Assembly (NCBI RefSeq): GCF_039614765.1 | Contig: NZ_CP154879.1 | Coordinates: 248,001 to 312,000, forward strand | Reading direction: 5' to 3' | DNA length: 64,000 nt | From: Castellaniella sp. MT123 | GTDB lineage: Bacteria > Pseudomonadota > Gammaproteobacteria > Burkholderiales > Burkholderiaceae_B | Shown here: one piece after another, positions 36,817-45,676 of the stretch | Position numbering within the stretch: position 1 is the stretch's first letter | How the letters are laid out: each line of letters begins with the position of its first letter | Notes under the pieces: generated by a model | Seen by the model: only the letters and a program-made list of their open reading frames with translations | What the model was told of the DNA's origin: nothing | The model's database searches: none | Program-made: the position numbers and the translations under genes

Positions 36817-37905
36817 TCAGGGCAGGTATCCCAGCTGGCGCATGGATGCGAAGGCCTCACGAAACATACTCTGTGTGTCGATGCATCCCTGGAAGCCAGC
36901 TTGCCGCAGCTTGATTGTGCTGACGAGAGCGGGCGGTATGGCCTGCTTGGCACCGTAGCCGAAACAAAAGTCAGCGTAGTGGTGGGAATGGCCAACAAGC
37001 TGCCCCAGGTCGCCGCATCGCAGCCGCCTACGTTGCGCCAGGTTTTCCCAGGCATCGGCCTTTTCAGGGAACCAGCGTGCCAGGGCTCGAGGCTCCGGTT
37101 CGCCAGCTTCCACTCCGAGACAGTCAGCCAGCAAGGGCCATATGCCGCGCCAGGTGAACAGATCCCCATTGGTTATATTGAAAATTTCGTTTGCTGCGGT
37201 GGGGGCCTGCGTTGCCCACAGAAGCGCATCGGCAATCAGGCGAGAGTCGACTGCCTCAAGTAGATAGTCTGGTCCACCAGGAAAGGAAAATGGCAGCCCT
37301 TCCTGTTGCCGCAGTGCGGCATAGGCCCCGATCACGGGAATCAGGTTCATGGCCACGCCGACGACATCACCGAACACCACCTGGGGGCGAAAGATCGTGA
37401 ACGCGATGCCTTCCCTTGCGCAGACATCGCGCGCGTAATCCTCCTGCAGCCAGTAGAAGTTCGGGTGGGGATCTCGGGGCAGATCTTCACGGGCCGGGAT
37501 GGGGATGGGATGCAAGTGGGCGCCATACGCTTTGGTGCCCTGGAACAGCGACATGTGCGCAAGGCTTCCGGCCCGTATCAGCGGGTCGGTCAGGTTGCGC
37601 AGCATCCGCGCATTGGTTTGCATCTGCTCCGGGTTGCGCCAACCTTGCCTCAGATCGTTGCTTTCCTGGACGGCGCAGTACACTAAGTGTGTGACTGCGG
37701 GAAACGATGCGATGGCTGCGGTGCAGGCATGCGGATCAGTCAGATCGACTGGTAGATGGGTGACGTGCTCGGGGCTGGAGATGCGCGGTGCACGCCTGGA
37801 CAAGGCAATGATGTCCCAGCCTTCACGTTCAAATCTGGACAGGGCGGCCTGCCCGATCACGCCTGATGCGCCCGCGATGAGCACTCGCTTGTTGTGTTGT
37901 TTCAT
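36817..37905 (-). CDS. SDR-family enone reductase-like protein (PRISE type)
   Basis: A 362-residue extended short-chain dehydrogenase. The NADP-binding motif is GASGVIGQAAL (13-23) with RR after the second strand, and the block FQGTKAYGAH matches the progesterone 5-beta-reductase/iridoid synthase-like (PRISE) group, whose members reduce C=C bonds of enones. It starts 25 bases after the CoA-transferase B gene on the same strand and is the last gene of the long catabolic run. Confidence 0.78.
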   Translation of the reverse strand: MKQHNKRVLIAGASGVIGQAALSRFEREGWDIIALSRRAPRISSPEHVTHLPVDLTDPHACTAAIASFPAVTHLVYCAVQESNDLRQGWRNPEQMQTNARMLRNLTDPLIRAGSLAHMSLFQGTKAYGAHLHPIPIPAREDLPRDPHPNFYWLQEDYARDVCAREGIAFTIFRPQVVFGDVVGVAMNLIPVIGAYAALRQQEGLPFSFPGGPDYLLEAVDSRLIADALLWATQAPTAANEIFNITNGDLFTWRGIWPLLADCLGVEAGEPEPRALARWFPEKADAWENLAQRRRLRCGDLGQLVGHSHHYADFCFGYGAKQAIPPALVSTIKLRQAGFQGCIDTQSMFREAFASMRQLGYLP

Positions 37906-37930
37906 GGCTGTTTACAGGCTCTCCCCAAAA

Positions 37931-38569
37931 TCACGGTTTTACAAGGGTAACGTCAGTCGCCCTTTGAAGATCTTCAAAACTCATATCGACCAGGATTTCT
38001 CTGACAACGACGCCCTGCGAACAAATATCCATGACGGCTAGGTCGGTATAGATGCGATTGACGCATGCAACACCAGTAATCGGGTACGAACATTCGGGAA
38101 CGATCTTGCTGACCCCTTTCTTGGTCAAGTGGTCCATCATGACAAACACGTGTTTGGCGCCCAAGGCCAGATCCATGGCTCCACCTACGGCCGGGATCGC
38201 ATCGGGGGCCCCTGTGCTCCAGTTGGCCAGGTCGCCGCGCCGGGACACCTGGTAGGCGCCCAGCACGCAGATGTCCAGATGTCCGCCGCGAATCATCGCG
38301 AATGAATCAGCATGATGAAAGAATGCGCCGCCGGGCAGTAGCGTGACTGGCTTCTTGCCGGCGTTGATCAGATCGGGATCTTCGTCTTTGGGATCGGGCG
38401 TGGGGCCCATTCCCAGAATGCCATTCTCGCTATGCAGAATGACTTCGCGGTCCCGGGGCAGGTAGTCGGCTACCTGGGTCGGCAAGCCGATACCGAGGTT
38501 CACGAACGCACCCTCGGGGATATCTTGTGCCACCCGCTGCGCCATCTGCTCGTGTGTCAGGCCTTTCAT
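37931..38569 (-). CDS. 3-oxoacid CoA-transferase subunit B
   Basis: A 212-residue subunit. The active-site glutamate lies in HSENGILGMGP, and the family block GGAMDLALGAKHVFVMM is present. Its start overlaps the subunit A stop (ATGA). It would move CoA between succinyl-CoA and a 3-oxoacid such as acetoacetate or 3-oxoadipate; the sequence alone does not settle which. Acetoacetate would fit if the neighbouring lyase makes it. Confidence 0.88.
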   Translation of the reverse strand: MKGLTHEQMAQRVAQDIPEGAFVNLGIGLPTQVADYLPRDREVILHSENGILGMGPTPDPKDEDPDLINAGKKPVTLLPGGAFFHHADSFAMIRGGHLDICVLGAYQVSRRGDLANWSTGAPDAIPAVGGAMDLALGAKHVFVMMDHLTKKGVSKIVPECSYPITGVACVNRIYTDLAVMDICSQGVVVREILVDMSFEDLQRATDVTLVKP

Positions 38570-39240
38570 GGGCGTGCCTCCTTGCAGACCACCAAGCGCT
38601 GGACGAAGATGCTTGGGGTCACGATTTGTTCGGGGTCGAGGGAACCTAGCTTCACGGCTTCCTCGATTTGAGCAATGGTGCATGCTGCGGCCATCGCCAT
38701 GATCGGTGCGAAATTGCGCGCGGCTTTCCGGTAGACAAGGTTTCCCCAGCGATCACCGCTATGCGCTTTTATCAGCGCAAAGTCCGCATGCAGCGCCGAC
38801 TCGAACACATGGTGCTTGCCGTCGATCACCCGTGTTTCCTTGCCTCGCGCAAGCTCCGTCCCGTAGGCGGTAGGTGTGAAGAAGCCGCCAATGCCGGCCC
38901 CGGCCGCGCGAATGCGTTCGGCAAGAGTGCCTTGCGGGGTCAGCTCAAGTTCGATTCGACCGTTTCTGTAGAGTTCGTCGAAAACGTATGAATCAGTCTG
39001 CCGGGGAAAAGAGCAGATCATCTTGCGCACACGGCCCGCCTTGAGCAGGGCAGCGAGCCCCGTTTCGCCGTTCCCGGCGTTGTTGTTGACGACAGTCAGA
39101 TCACGGGCACCTTGTTCGAGCAGGGCATCGATTAATTGCGACGGCATGCCCGCATTGCCGAAGCCGCCAATCATGATCGTAGTGCCATCGGCGATGCCAG
39201 ACACCGCTTCTTCGAGTGAGGAACAGATTTTGTCTATCAT
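38566..39240 (-). CDS. 3-oxoacid CoA-transferase subunit A
   Basis: A 224-residue partner of subunit B with the CoA-transferase motif GGFGNAGMPSQLIDALLEQGARDLTVV. I chose ATG 39240, which overlaps the lyase stop by four bases; an earlier in-frame start would lie inside the lyase gene. Overlaps on both sides show tight coupling in the operon. Confidence 0.88.
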   Translation of the reverse strand: MIDKICSSLEEAVSGIADGTTIMIGGFGNAGMPSQLIDALLEQGARDLTVVNNNAGNGETGLAALLKAGRVRKMICSFPRQTDSYVFDELYRNGRIELELTPQGTLAERIRAAGAGIGGFFTPTAYGTELARGKETRVIDGKHHVFESALHADFALIKAHSGDRWGNLVYRKAARNFAPIMAMAAACTIAQIEEAVKLGSLDPEQIVTPSIFVQRLVVCKEARP

Positions 39241-40184
39241 GGATTTACCAATGGATTCCAGCCTGTGCGGGTGACATGGCTGTGCAGTTGACGACCCAGG
39301 ACGTCTTCGCAATGAGCGGATACTTGCAGCAGGCCGTCTTTGTCGACGCCAGTGGGTATGCCCATGCTTTCAAAAATGCCCACCAGATCCTCGGTGCATG
39401 CATTGCCCGTATAGCCTCCACCGTATTTGACCTGGTGCGGATGGCCGCCAACCCCGCCCATCGCGCTGTCGAAGTAACGAACACCGGCCTCGTATGCGGC
39501 AACATAATTGAGCAGGGCCGTGCCGCGCGAGTCGTGAAAATGGGCGATGGGGGTCACGTCTGGCACCGCGCGCGCCATTTCCAGGAACAGATATTTCGTC
39601 GTCTCAGGCGTCGCCATCCCGGTCGTATCGCCCAATGTGATGTATTCAACCCCCAGAGCCCGGAATTTCCGTATATCGTCGAGTACCTGCCCGACAGCAA
39701 CCTGGCCTTCGAACGGACAGCCGAAAGCAACAGAAATGGTGCCAATGACACGGAACCTTCCGTTGGCCAGTGCGACCATATTCCGGACGTTGTCCCATTG
39801 ATCAGCGCGCGAGCGCTTGAGGTTCTTTTGGGAATGCGATTCGCTTGCCGACACCAGGACGCTGATTTCGTTTGCGCCATAGCCCTTCTCGAGATCTGAG
39901 ACAGCTCGCTCGACAGCCCGCAAGTTCGCGCAAGTGGCCTTGTAATACACCCCGCTTTTGCGCTGTATGTCGCGCAGCACATCGCTGGCGTCCGCAAATT
40001 GCGCAATCACGGCAGGGTTCGAATAGGAGGTGACCTCAATGCGTCCGAACCCGATCGCCGACAGGCGGTCCACAAGTTGCACCTTCGTGGCGGTATCCAG
40101 GATCGTCGGCTCATGCTGCAGGCCGTCGCGACAAAAACATTCACAGATGACGACCGGGGACTTGGCGGATGGTTGCTGTTTCAT
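39237..40184 (-). CDS. HMG-CoA lyase family protein with altered active site
   Basis: A 315-residue TIM-barrel lyase of the hydroxymethylglutaryl-CoA lyase group. The metal and substrate motifs RDGLQHE (19-25) and HFHDSRG (215-221) are present. The catalytic loop normally reads GGCPYA...GNVATED; here it is GGHPHQ...GNACTED, so the catalytic cysteine is a histidine (His248). This suggests a variant mechanism or a different 3-hydroxyacyl-CoA substrate. A good AAAGGAG ribosome site precedes ATG 40184. Confidence 0.83.
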   Translation of the reverse strand: MKQQPSAKSPVVICECFCRDGLQHEPTILDTATKVQLVDRLSAIGFGRIEVTSYSNPAVIAQFADASDVLRDIQRKSGVYYKATCANLRAVERAVSDLEKGYGANEISVLVSASESHSQKNLKRSRADQWDNVRNMVALANGRFRVIGTISVAFGCPFEGQVAVGQVLDDIRKFRALGVEYITLGDTTGMATPETTKYLFLEMARAVPDVTPIAHFHDSRGTALLNYVAAYEAGVRYFDSAMGGVGGHPHQVKYGGGYTGNACTEDLVGIFESMGIPTGVDKDGLLQVSAHCEDVLGRQLHSHVTRTGWNPLVNP

Positions 40185-40209
40185 TTATGCTCCTTTCCGT
40201 CTCAATGCG

Positions 40210-40938
40210 CTACTGGTCGCGGGGGAATGTGCGCATCATCACGTTTGTGTCGCGACCGCATTCAAGCCCCTCCGTCAGGCTGAGGTCCACACAGCGGTAG
40301 AACAGACGCTTCGTTGCGCCGACGGCGTGCCTGGAATAGGAAGCCCATTTCCGCGCGACATCCAGGGCGGCTTGCAGCACTTGCGCCTCGCCGTCGAGAC
40401 AGCTGTTTGCAAGACCCCAGCTTTCCATTTCCCTCCCGCTGAGCAGTCGTCCGGTGGACACCAGTTCAAACGCATGCTTTTGCCCCAACTGCCGAGTCAG
40501 GTTCGCCATGACGATTGCGGGACAGATGCCGTGCTTCAGTTCTGGATAGCCAAACCTCGTGCCGGACTCGGCAATGACCATGTCGCAGGCGACCGCCAGG
40601 CCCGCACCACCTCCCAGCGCATTGCCGTGGATGGCGGCCACCACGGGCTTGGCCAGTGTGCTGAAGATCTGATGGACTCTCATGGTGAGGTCCGCGCGCG
40701 CCAGGGCTCCTTCCGGGTGTTCGCCGAAGCCCCGGAATTCAGAGGTATCGGCTCCTGAGCAAAACGAGGGTCCCTCACCGGCCAGAACCACCGCGCGGCA
40801 GCTGGCAGCCTGATTCGCGTCCTCCAGAGCCTGTAGCAGCGCCTGGGTAAGAGCCGTATTCAAGGCATTGTGCCTGGTTGGACGGTTCATCTTCAGCAGC
40901 CAGATGCCGTCCTGTTGTTCAATCTTCAGTTCGTCCAT
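40210..40938 (-). CDS. Enoyl-CoA hydratase/isomerase family protein
   Basis: A 242-residue crotonase-fold protein. The two oxyanion-hole regions are visible (SFCSGADTSEF and HGNALGGGAGLAVACD) and the catalytic-side segment FGYPELKHGICPA has the usual glutamate. In the operon it lies between the carboxylase and the lyase, where a hydratase acting on a glutaconyl-CoA-type product would be expected. Substrate is inferred from position only. Confidence 0.86.
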   Translation of the reverse strand: MDELKIEQQDGIWLLKMNRPTRHNALNTALTQALLQALEDANQAASCRAVVLAGEGPSFCSGADTSEFRGFGEHPEGALARADLTMRVHQIFSTLAKPVVAAIHGNALGGGAGLAVACDMVIAESGTRFGYPELKHGICPAIVMANLTRQLGQKHAFELVSTGRLLSGREMESWGLANSCLDGEAQVLQAALDVARKWASYSRHAVGATKRLFYRCVDLSLTEGLECGRDTNVMMRTFPRDQ

Positions 40939-40982
40939 TCGTGTACCTTTCTGCGCGACGCGAGTTCAATGACCGGCATGGC

Positions 40983-42929
40983 CTATGCCGGATCCAGCAC
41001 GGCGAGTATGTCGCCTTCGGAGGCCTGATCGCCCACCTGCACGCGGATTTCGCGGACGGTGCCATCAAATGGCGCCACGTGCTGGTATTCGGTTTTCATC
41101 GCCTCCGTAGTCAGAATGAGGTCTCCACTTTTGACTGCCGCGCCGGCTTCGGATACCACGGACGCGACCTTGCAGCTGGAGGCGGCGCGTATCTGCCCGT
41201 CCGACGCGCTGTGGTTGCCCTGGTAGGCTTCCAGCGTCTGATCTACAAGCGTGTAGTCGCTGCCATCCCATCGGATGTAGATATGGACGCCTTCCTGGCA
41301 GGCCCAGATCCTGGATTCGCTTCCGTTGACTGTCACGCGGACGCCCGCGCCGTCTTTGGCAAGAATGGCTATCTGGTAGGTATCGCCCTCTAGGGCGACT
41401 TCATAGCGTCCCTCGCTTGTCCATGTCACCCGAGCTTCGACGGCGATGCCGAGTGCTTTGTCGAGCAGCTTGACCTGAGCCGCAAGCGTGCGCGGGATCC
41501 GTCTAGGGCTTGGCCGGTAGCAGCGCAGGACGGCGGCGATGGCCAATGGCTCGTGCCTGGTCACCAATGGCGGAAGCAGCGTGTCTTTGTTCTCTGCAAT
41601 GAAGCCGGTGCCCACCCCCCCCTTAAGCCAGAATGGGTGGACCAGGCAGTTTTCAAGCAGGCGCAGGTTGGTGTTTAGGCCGAACATCACCGTATCGCCA
41701 AGCGCGCGTTGCATGCGGGCCTGCGCTGCATTGCGATCGGGACCATGCGTGATGATCTTGGCGAACATCGAGTCGTAATATGGTGAGATGGTGTCACCCG
41801 AACGAATTGCGCTTTCGACCCTGGCCTGCCGCGGGGCGTGCCAGAACGCGGCCCGACCGCTTTGGGGCATGAAATCGTGATCGCAGTCCTCCGCGCACAG
41901 CCGTACTTCAATGGCATGGCCCGTCAACCTGATGTCGCCCTGGCTCAGGGCAAGCTCGCTGCCTTGCGCGACCAGGATCTGTTGCTCCACCAGATCGAGG
42001 CCGGTGATTTCTTCCGTGATGCAGTGTTCCACTTGCAGCCGGGTGTTCATTTCCATGAAGTAGAACGAACCGTCCGTATCAAGTAGAAATTCCAGAGTGC
42101 CCACACCCTCGTATCCGATGGCGCGCACGGCATCCACGGCCGCCTTGCCCATGGCCTGGCGCGTGGCAGGATCCAGTCCGGGGGCGGGCGCTTCTTCGAT
42201 GATTTTCTGGTGTCGGCGCTGCACTGAGCAGTCACGTTCACCCAGATGGATCGCATTGCCATAGCGATCAGCGAGCACCTGTATTTCGATATGGCGCGGG
42301 TGTCGTAGTGCGCGTTCCAGCAAGATGTGACTACTGCCGAACGAGGCAAGCGCTTCAGATTGGGCGGACGACAGCGCATTGCGAAACTGCCCGTCCGATT
42401 CGACCATGCGCATGCCGCGTCCGCCGCCGCCCGCCGTAGCCTTGATCATCACAGGGTAACCGATGCGGTCGGCCTCGACCTGCAGGTCGTCGGGCTCCTG
42501 GCTTTCTCCGTCATACCCCGGAATGCAGGGAACGCCGGCATCACGCATCAATTGCTTGGCACGGGCCTTGTCGCCCATGGACCCGATCACAGCGGGCGCC
42601 GGGCCAATGAAAATGAGACCATGCTCGACGCATGCCGCAGCGAACTCCTCATTTTCCGCAAGAAAGCCATAGCCAGGGTGGATGGCGTCGGCGCCGCTCT
42701 GGATCGCCGCCGCGATGATCTTCTGGATATTCAAGTAGGAAGACGAAGGCTCGGGATCGCCAATGCAGACGGCCTCGTCTGCTTGTCCGACGTGACTGGC
42801 GGCGCTATCAATGGACGAATATACCGCCACGGTCGCCAGGCCCATGCGGCGCGCTGTTCGAATGACGCGCAGAGCGATTTCCGAGCGATTGGCGATCAGG
42901 ATCTTTCTGAATGGAGTGGGTGTAGGCAT
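40983..42929 (-). CDS. Acyl-CoA carboxylase biotin-containing (alpha) subunit
   Basis: A 648-residue protein with biotin carboxylase (about residues 5-450; KATAGGGGRGMR, HIEIQVLAD, EMNTRLQVEH) and a C-terminal biotin carrier domain with biotinyl Lys612 in EAMKTEY. The domain order and length match the alpha subunits of methylcrotonyl-, geranyl- or propionyl-CoA carboxylases. I chose ATG 42929 (MPTPTPFRKILIANRSE). It lies 35 bases after the carboxyltransferase subunit. Confidence 0.92.
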   Translation of the reverse strand: MPTPTPFRKILIANRSEIALRVIRTARRMGLATVAVYSSIDSAASHVGQADEAVCIGDPEPSSSYLNIQKIIAAAIQSGADAIHPGYGFLAENEEFAAACVEHGLIFIGPAPAVIGSMGDKARAKQLMRDAGVPCIPGYDGESQEPDDLQVEADRIGYPVMIKATAGGGGRGMRMVESDGQFRNALSSAQSEALASFGSSHILLERALRHPRHIEIQVLADRYGNAIHLGERDCSVQRRHQKIIEEAPAPGLDPATRQAMGKAAVDAVRAIGYEGVGTLEFLLDTDGSFYFMEMNTRLQVEHCITEEITGLDLVEQQILVAQGSELALSQGDIRLTGHAIEVRLCAEDCDHDFMPQSGRAAFWHAPRQARVESAIRSGDTISPYYDSMFAKIITHGPDRNAAQARMQRALGDTVMFGLNTNLRLLENCLVHPFWLKGGVGTGFIAENKDTLLPPLVTRHEPLAIAAVLRCYRPSPRRIPRTLAAQVKLLDKALGIAVEARVTWTSEGRYEVALEGDTYQIAILAKDGAGVRVTVNGSESRIWACQEGVHIYIRWDGSDYTLVDQTLEAYQGNHSASDGQIRAASSCKVASVVSEAGAAVKSGDLILTTEAMKTEYQHVAPFDGTVREIRVQVGDQASEGDILAVLDPA

Positions 42930-42964
42930 AAGACAGGACGCAGAATGTGTATGGACGGTGAGCC

Positions 42965-44587
42965 TCAGGGGTGCGGCACCGCGAACGACAGCGGATTCGT
43001 CGCGTGATCTTGCGCATCCAGGCAAATACGCAGCGCCTTTGCCAATATCGCCCGCGTATCGCGAGGGTCGATCACGCCGTCGTCGAGAAGGCGGGCACTC
43101 GTGGCGAATACGTCGGCCTGCTTTTCGAAATTTCCGACGATCTTGTTGCGTTGCGTGCTGAGCAGTTCCTCGTCCACCGGTTTATTCCGGCGTGCGAATT
43201 TGGCGCGCGTGACTGTTTCCATCGTATTGGCTGCCTGTTCCGCGCCCATCACCGCGCATCGCGCGTTGGGCCAGGAAAAGCAGAATCTGGGTGAGAATGC
43301 CCGGCCGCACATTGCGTAGTGACCGGCGCCGAACGAGGCGCCGCAAAACAGGGTGATCTGTGGCACGCTGGCGCTTGCCTCCGCTTGAATCATCATCGAG
43401 CCGTGCGTAATGCTGCCCGATTGCTCGTAGCTGCGGCCCACCATGAACCCGGTCGTGTTGTTCAGATAAAGCAACGGGGTCCCGGACTGGCAGCAGGCCT
43501 GAATGAAATGAGCCGCTTTTGCGGCACCCGCAGGGTCGATGGGGCCGTTGTTGGTAATGATGCCGACCGCTATATTATCGATACGGGCCTTGCCGCACAC
43601 CGTTTCCCGCCCATACTGACCGGCGAAATCCTGGAAGTCGGAATCGTCGACGATGCGTGCGATGATCTCACGCATATCCACGGCACGGTTGCTGTCTATG
43701 GGCATGATGCCCATGAGGTCTTCTGCATCGTATCGGGGCGGACGATCGGGGCTGGGCATTGGCGACGACTGTTTGTTCCAATCCAGCAATGCGATTACCT
43801 CGCGCGCAATGCGAATGGCATCGCGGTCGTCATGGGCCAGATAGTCCCCAAGCCCCGATACCGAGCAATGCATCCTGGCGCCCCCCAACTCTTCTTCAGT
43901 GGCATCTTCCCCGGTAGCCGCCTTGAGCAAAGCGGGACCGGCAAGAAAAGCTTTGGCGTGGCCATCGACCATGATGACGTAGTCGGAAAGGCCTATCTGG
44001 TATGCGCCGCCGGCGGTTGCCGAACCGTGGGCTACCGTGATAACGGGGATGCCCGCGGCTGACAGCTTGGCAAGGTTGCGGTATTTCTTCCCGCCAATCA
44101 CGAAGTTTTCCACCTTGTAATTCATCAGGTTGCCACCGCCGCTTTCGATCAACTGCACAAAGGGCAGCTTGTTTTCGAGTGCGATTTCCTGAATTCGAAG
44201 CAGTTTTTCCAGGCCCATGGGCTGGAATGCGCCCGCCTCGATGCCGGAATCGGACGCGCAGATCATGCAACGGGCACCGGCGATGACGCCAATGCCGGCT
44301 ATCAGCCCGCCGCCCGCTATTTCCCTGCCTTGTCTGTCAGGCTGCTTGAATCCATAGCCCGCCAGCGAGGCCAGTTCCAGAAAGTCACTGTCGTGATCGA
44401 GCAGTAGCCCGACGCGTTCCACCGGCAGGAGTTGCCCACGAGACTCGAAGCGCTGGCGCGAGCTTTCTGATGCCTGTCGGGTATCGGCTTCAATGTGGCG
44501 TACGCGATCCAGCAGCGCCTGCATGGCCTTCTGGTTGTTCTTGAACTCTTCGGACGTGCGACGCAAACTCGATTCAATGACAGCCAT
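42965..44587 (-). CDS. Acyl-CoA carboxylase carboxyltransferase (beta) subunit
   Basis: A 540-residue carboxyltransferase, the length of methylcrotonyl-CoA carboxylase beta. Crotonase-like halves are visible with LIESGGGNL, SATAGGAYQIGLSDY and the C-terminal GASFGAGHYAMCGRAF. The block GGAYQIGLSDY differs from the GGAYVPAMSDE of true methylcrotonyl-CoA carboxylase, so the acyl-CoA substrate should not be assumed. It is the seventh gene of the run and pairs with the biotin subunit after it. Confidence 0.9.
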   Translation of the reverse strand: MAVIESSLRRTSEEFKNNQKAMQALLDRVRHIEADTRQASESSRQRFESRGQLLPVERVGLLLDHDSDFLELASLAGYGFKQPDRQGREIAGGGLIAGIGVIAGARCMICASDSGIEAGAFQPMGLEKLLRIQEIALENKLPFVQLIESGGGNLMNYKVENFVIGGKKYRNLAKLSAAGIPVITVAHGSATAGGAYQIGLSDYVIMVDGHAKAFLAGPALLKAATGEDATEEELGGARMHCSVSGLGDYLAHDDRDAIRIAREVIALLDWNKQSSPMPSPDRPPRYDAEDLMGIMPIDSNRAVDMREIIARIVDDSDFQDFAGQYGRETVCGKARIDNIAVGIITNNGPIDPAGAAKAAHFIQACCQSGTPLLYLNNTTGFMVGRSYEQSGSITHGSMMIQAEASASVPQITLFCGASFGAGHYAMCGRAFSPRFCFSWPNARCAVMGAEQAANTMETVTRAKFARRNKPVDEELLSTQRNKIVGNFEKQADVFATSARLLDDGVIDPRDTRAILAKALRICLDAQDHATNPLSFAVPHP

Positions 44588-44671
44588 GGATGTTCTCTTG
44601 GATACGGAAATTTGACGAAATGGCAGCTTTCGTTAGGACCGGGGACGTGTTGATGCGGGGCGTCACCAGGC

Positions 44672-45538
44672 TTATCGGCGTAATCGGAACAGGCCTTGTG
44701 GGCGCAGCATAAGGACAAGCACCAGAACTGAGAAGGCAGTTACCGTTTGCCATTCCCCTGACAGAAACAGGCCGCTGAGCTGTTCGGCCAGCCCCAGAAG
44801 CAGCCCCCCCAGCACCGTGCCGCGCAGGCTTCCCACGCCCCCCAGAAATGTCGCGGTGAAGCCGGCCAGAACGGGTATCAGCCCCATTTCCAGAGATGCT
44901 GTGTGGCTTAATGCCAGCAGATATCCGGCGATGCCGACCATGGCAGATCCGACGACGAATACTTTGATGTAAACGGTCTCGGCTGACACCCCTACCGACG
45001 CGGATAAATAAGGGTTGGTTGCCACGGCTCGAATGGCACGGCCCGAGCGTGAGCGGTTCAACCAAACAAACAGCGCGCCAATCAGCACCACACTCGAGGC
45101 CAGCCAGAAAAACTCATTTAAAGTGACGCTGATGGCTCCAAATTGAAAGGTCCGTGCAGACGAGCCGTTGACGGGAATCTGGTTCGCCCCCCAGATCAGC
45201 TGCATGGTGTACTTGCCCGCCTCAAGCAGGCCCAGGCTTGCCAGAAAGATATTCAATTGTGTTGCGTGAAACCGCCTCAGGGGGCGGTAAATGACTACTT
45301 CGCTCAGCGCCCCGAACACCCCCCCAACAACCGCAGCGACGACAAAGCCAGTCCAAAGAGGCGACCCGAAATCATTGACGACCATGATGGCCAGATAAGT
45401 GGCCAGAAGAAGCGTCAGCACATGGGCGAAGTGGAACACCTTTGATGTCGCATAGATGAGTCCCCAGCTGACCCCGACTAATGCATACAGGCAGCCGGTC
45501 AACAGACCGTGAACGAGCAATTGCCAGAAAAGTTCCAT
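44672..45538 (-). CDS. Branched-chain-type ABC importer permease (LivH family)
   Basis: A 288-residue inner-membrane permease with about eight helices and the family's EAA-like RAIRAVATNPYLSASVGV loop that meets the ATPases. It pairs with the LivM part of the fusion protein upstream in the operon. A GAGGA ribosome site precedes ATG 45538. The 138 bases before it hold no gene that I can see. Confidence 0.9.
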   Translation of the reverse strand: MELFWQLLVHGLLTGCLYALVGVSWGLIYATSKVFHFAHVLTLLLATYLAIMVVNDFGSPLWTGFVVAAVVGGVFGALSEVVIYRPLRRFHATQLNIFLASLGLLEAGKYTMQLIWGANQIPVNGSSARTFQFGAISVTLNEFFWLASSVVLIGALFVWLNRSRSGRAIRAVATNPYLSASVGVSAETVYIKVFVVGSAMVGIAGYLLALSHTASLEMGLIPVLAGFTATFLGGVGSLRGTVLGGLLLGLAEQLSGLFLSGEWQTVTAFSVLVLVLMLRPQGLFRLRR

Positions 45539-45676
45539 TGGTTCCTCAAGGAGTTACACGGAGTAGGGGATGCTCTGAAAGGCGCCTTTATCGCAAGGGC
45601 CTCTGGGACACGACGCCTGTCCCGGAAAGCCCCCGCACCAAGGCTCTACAAGCTGAAGAAATGGGACGATGGATAA

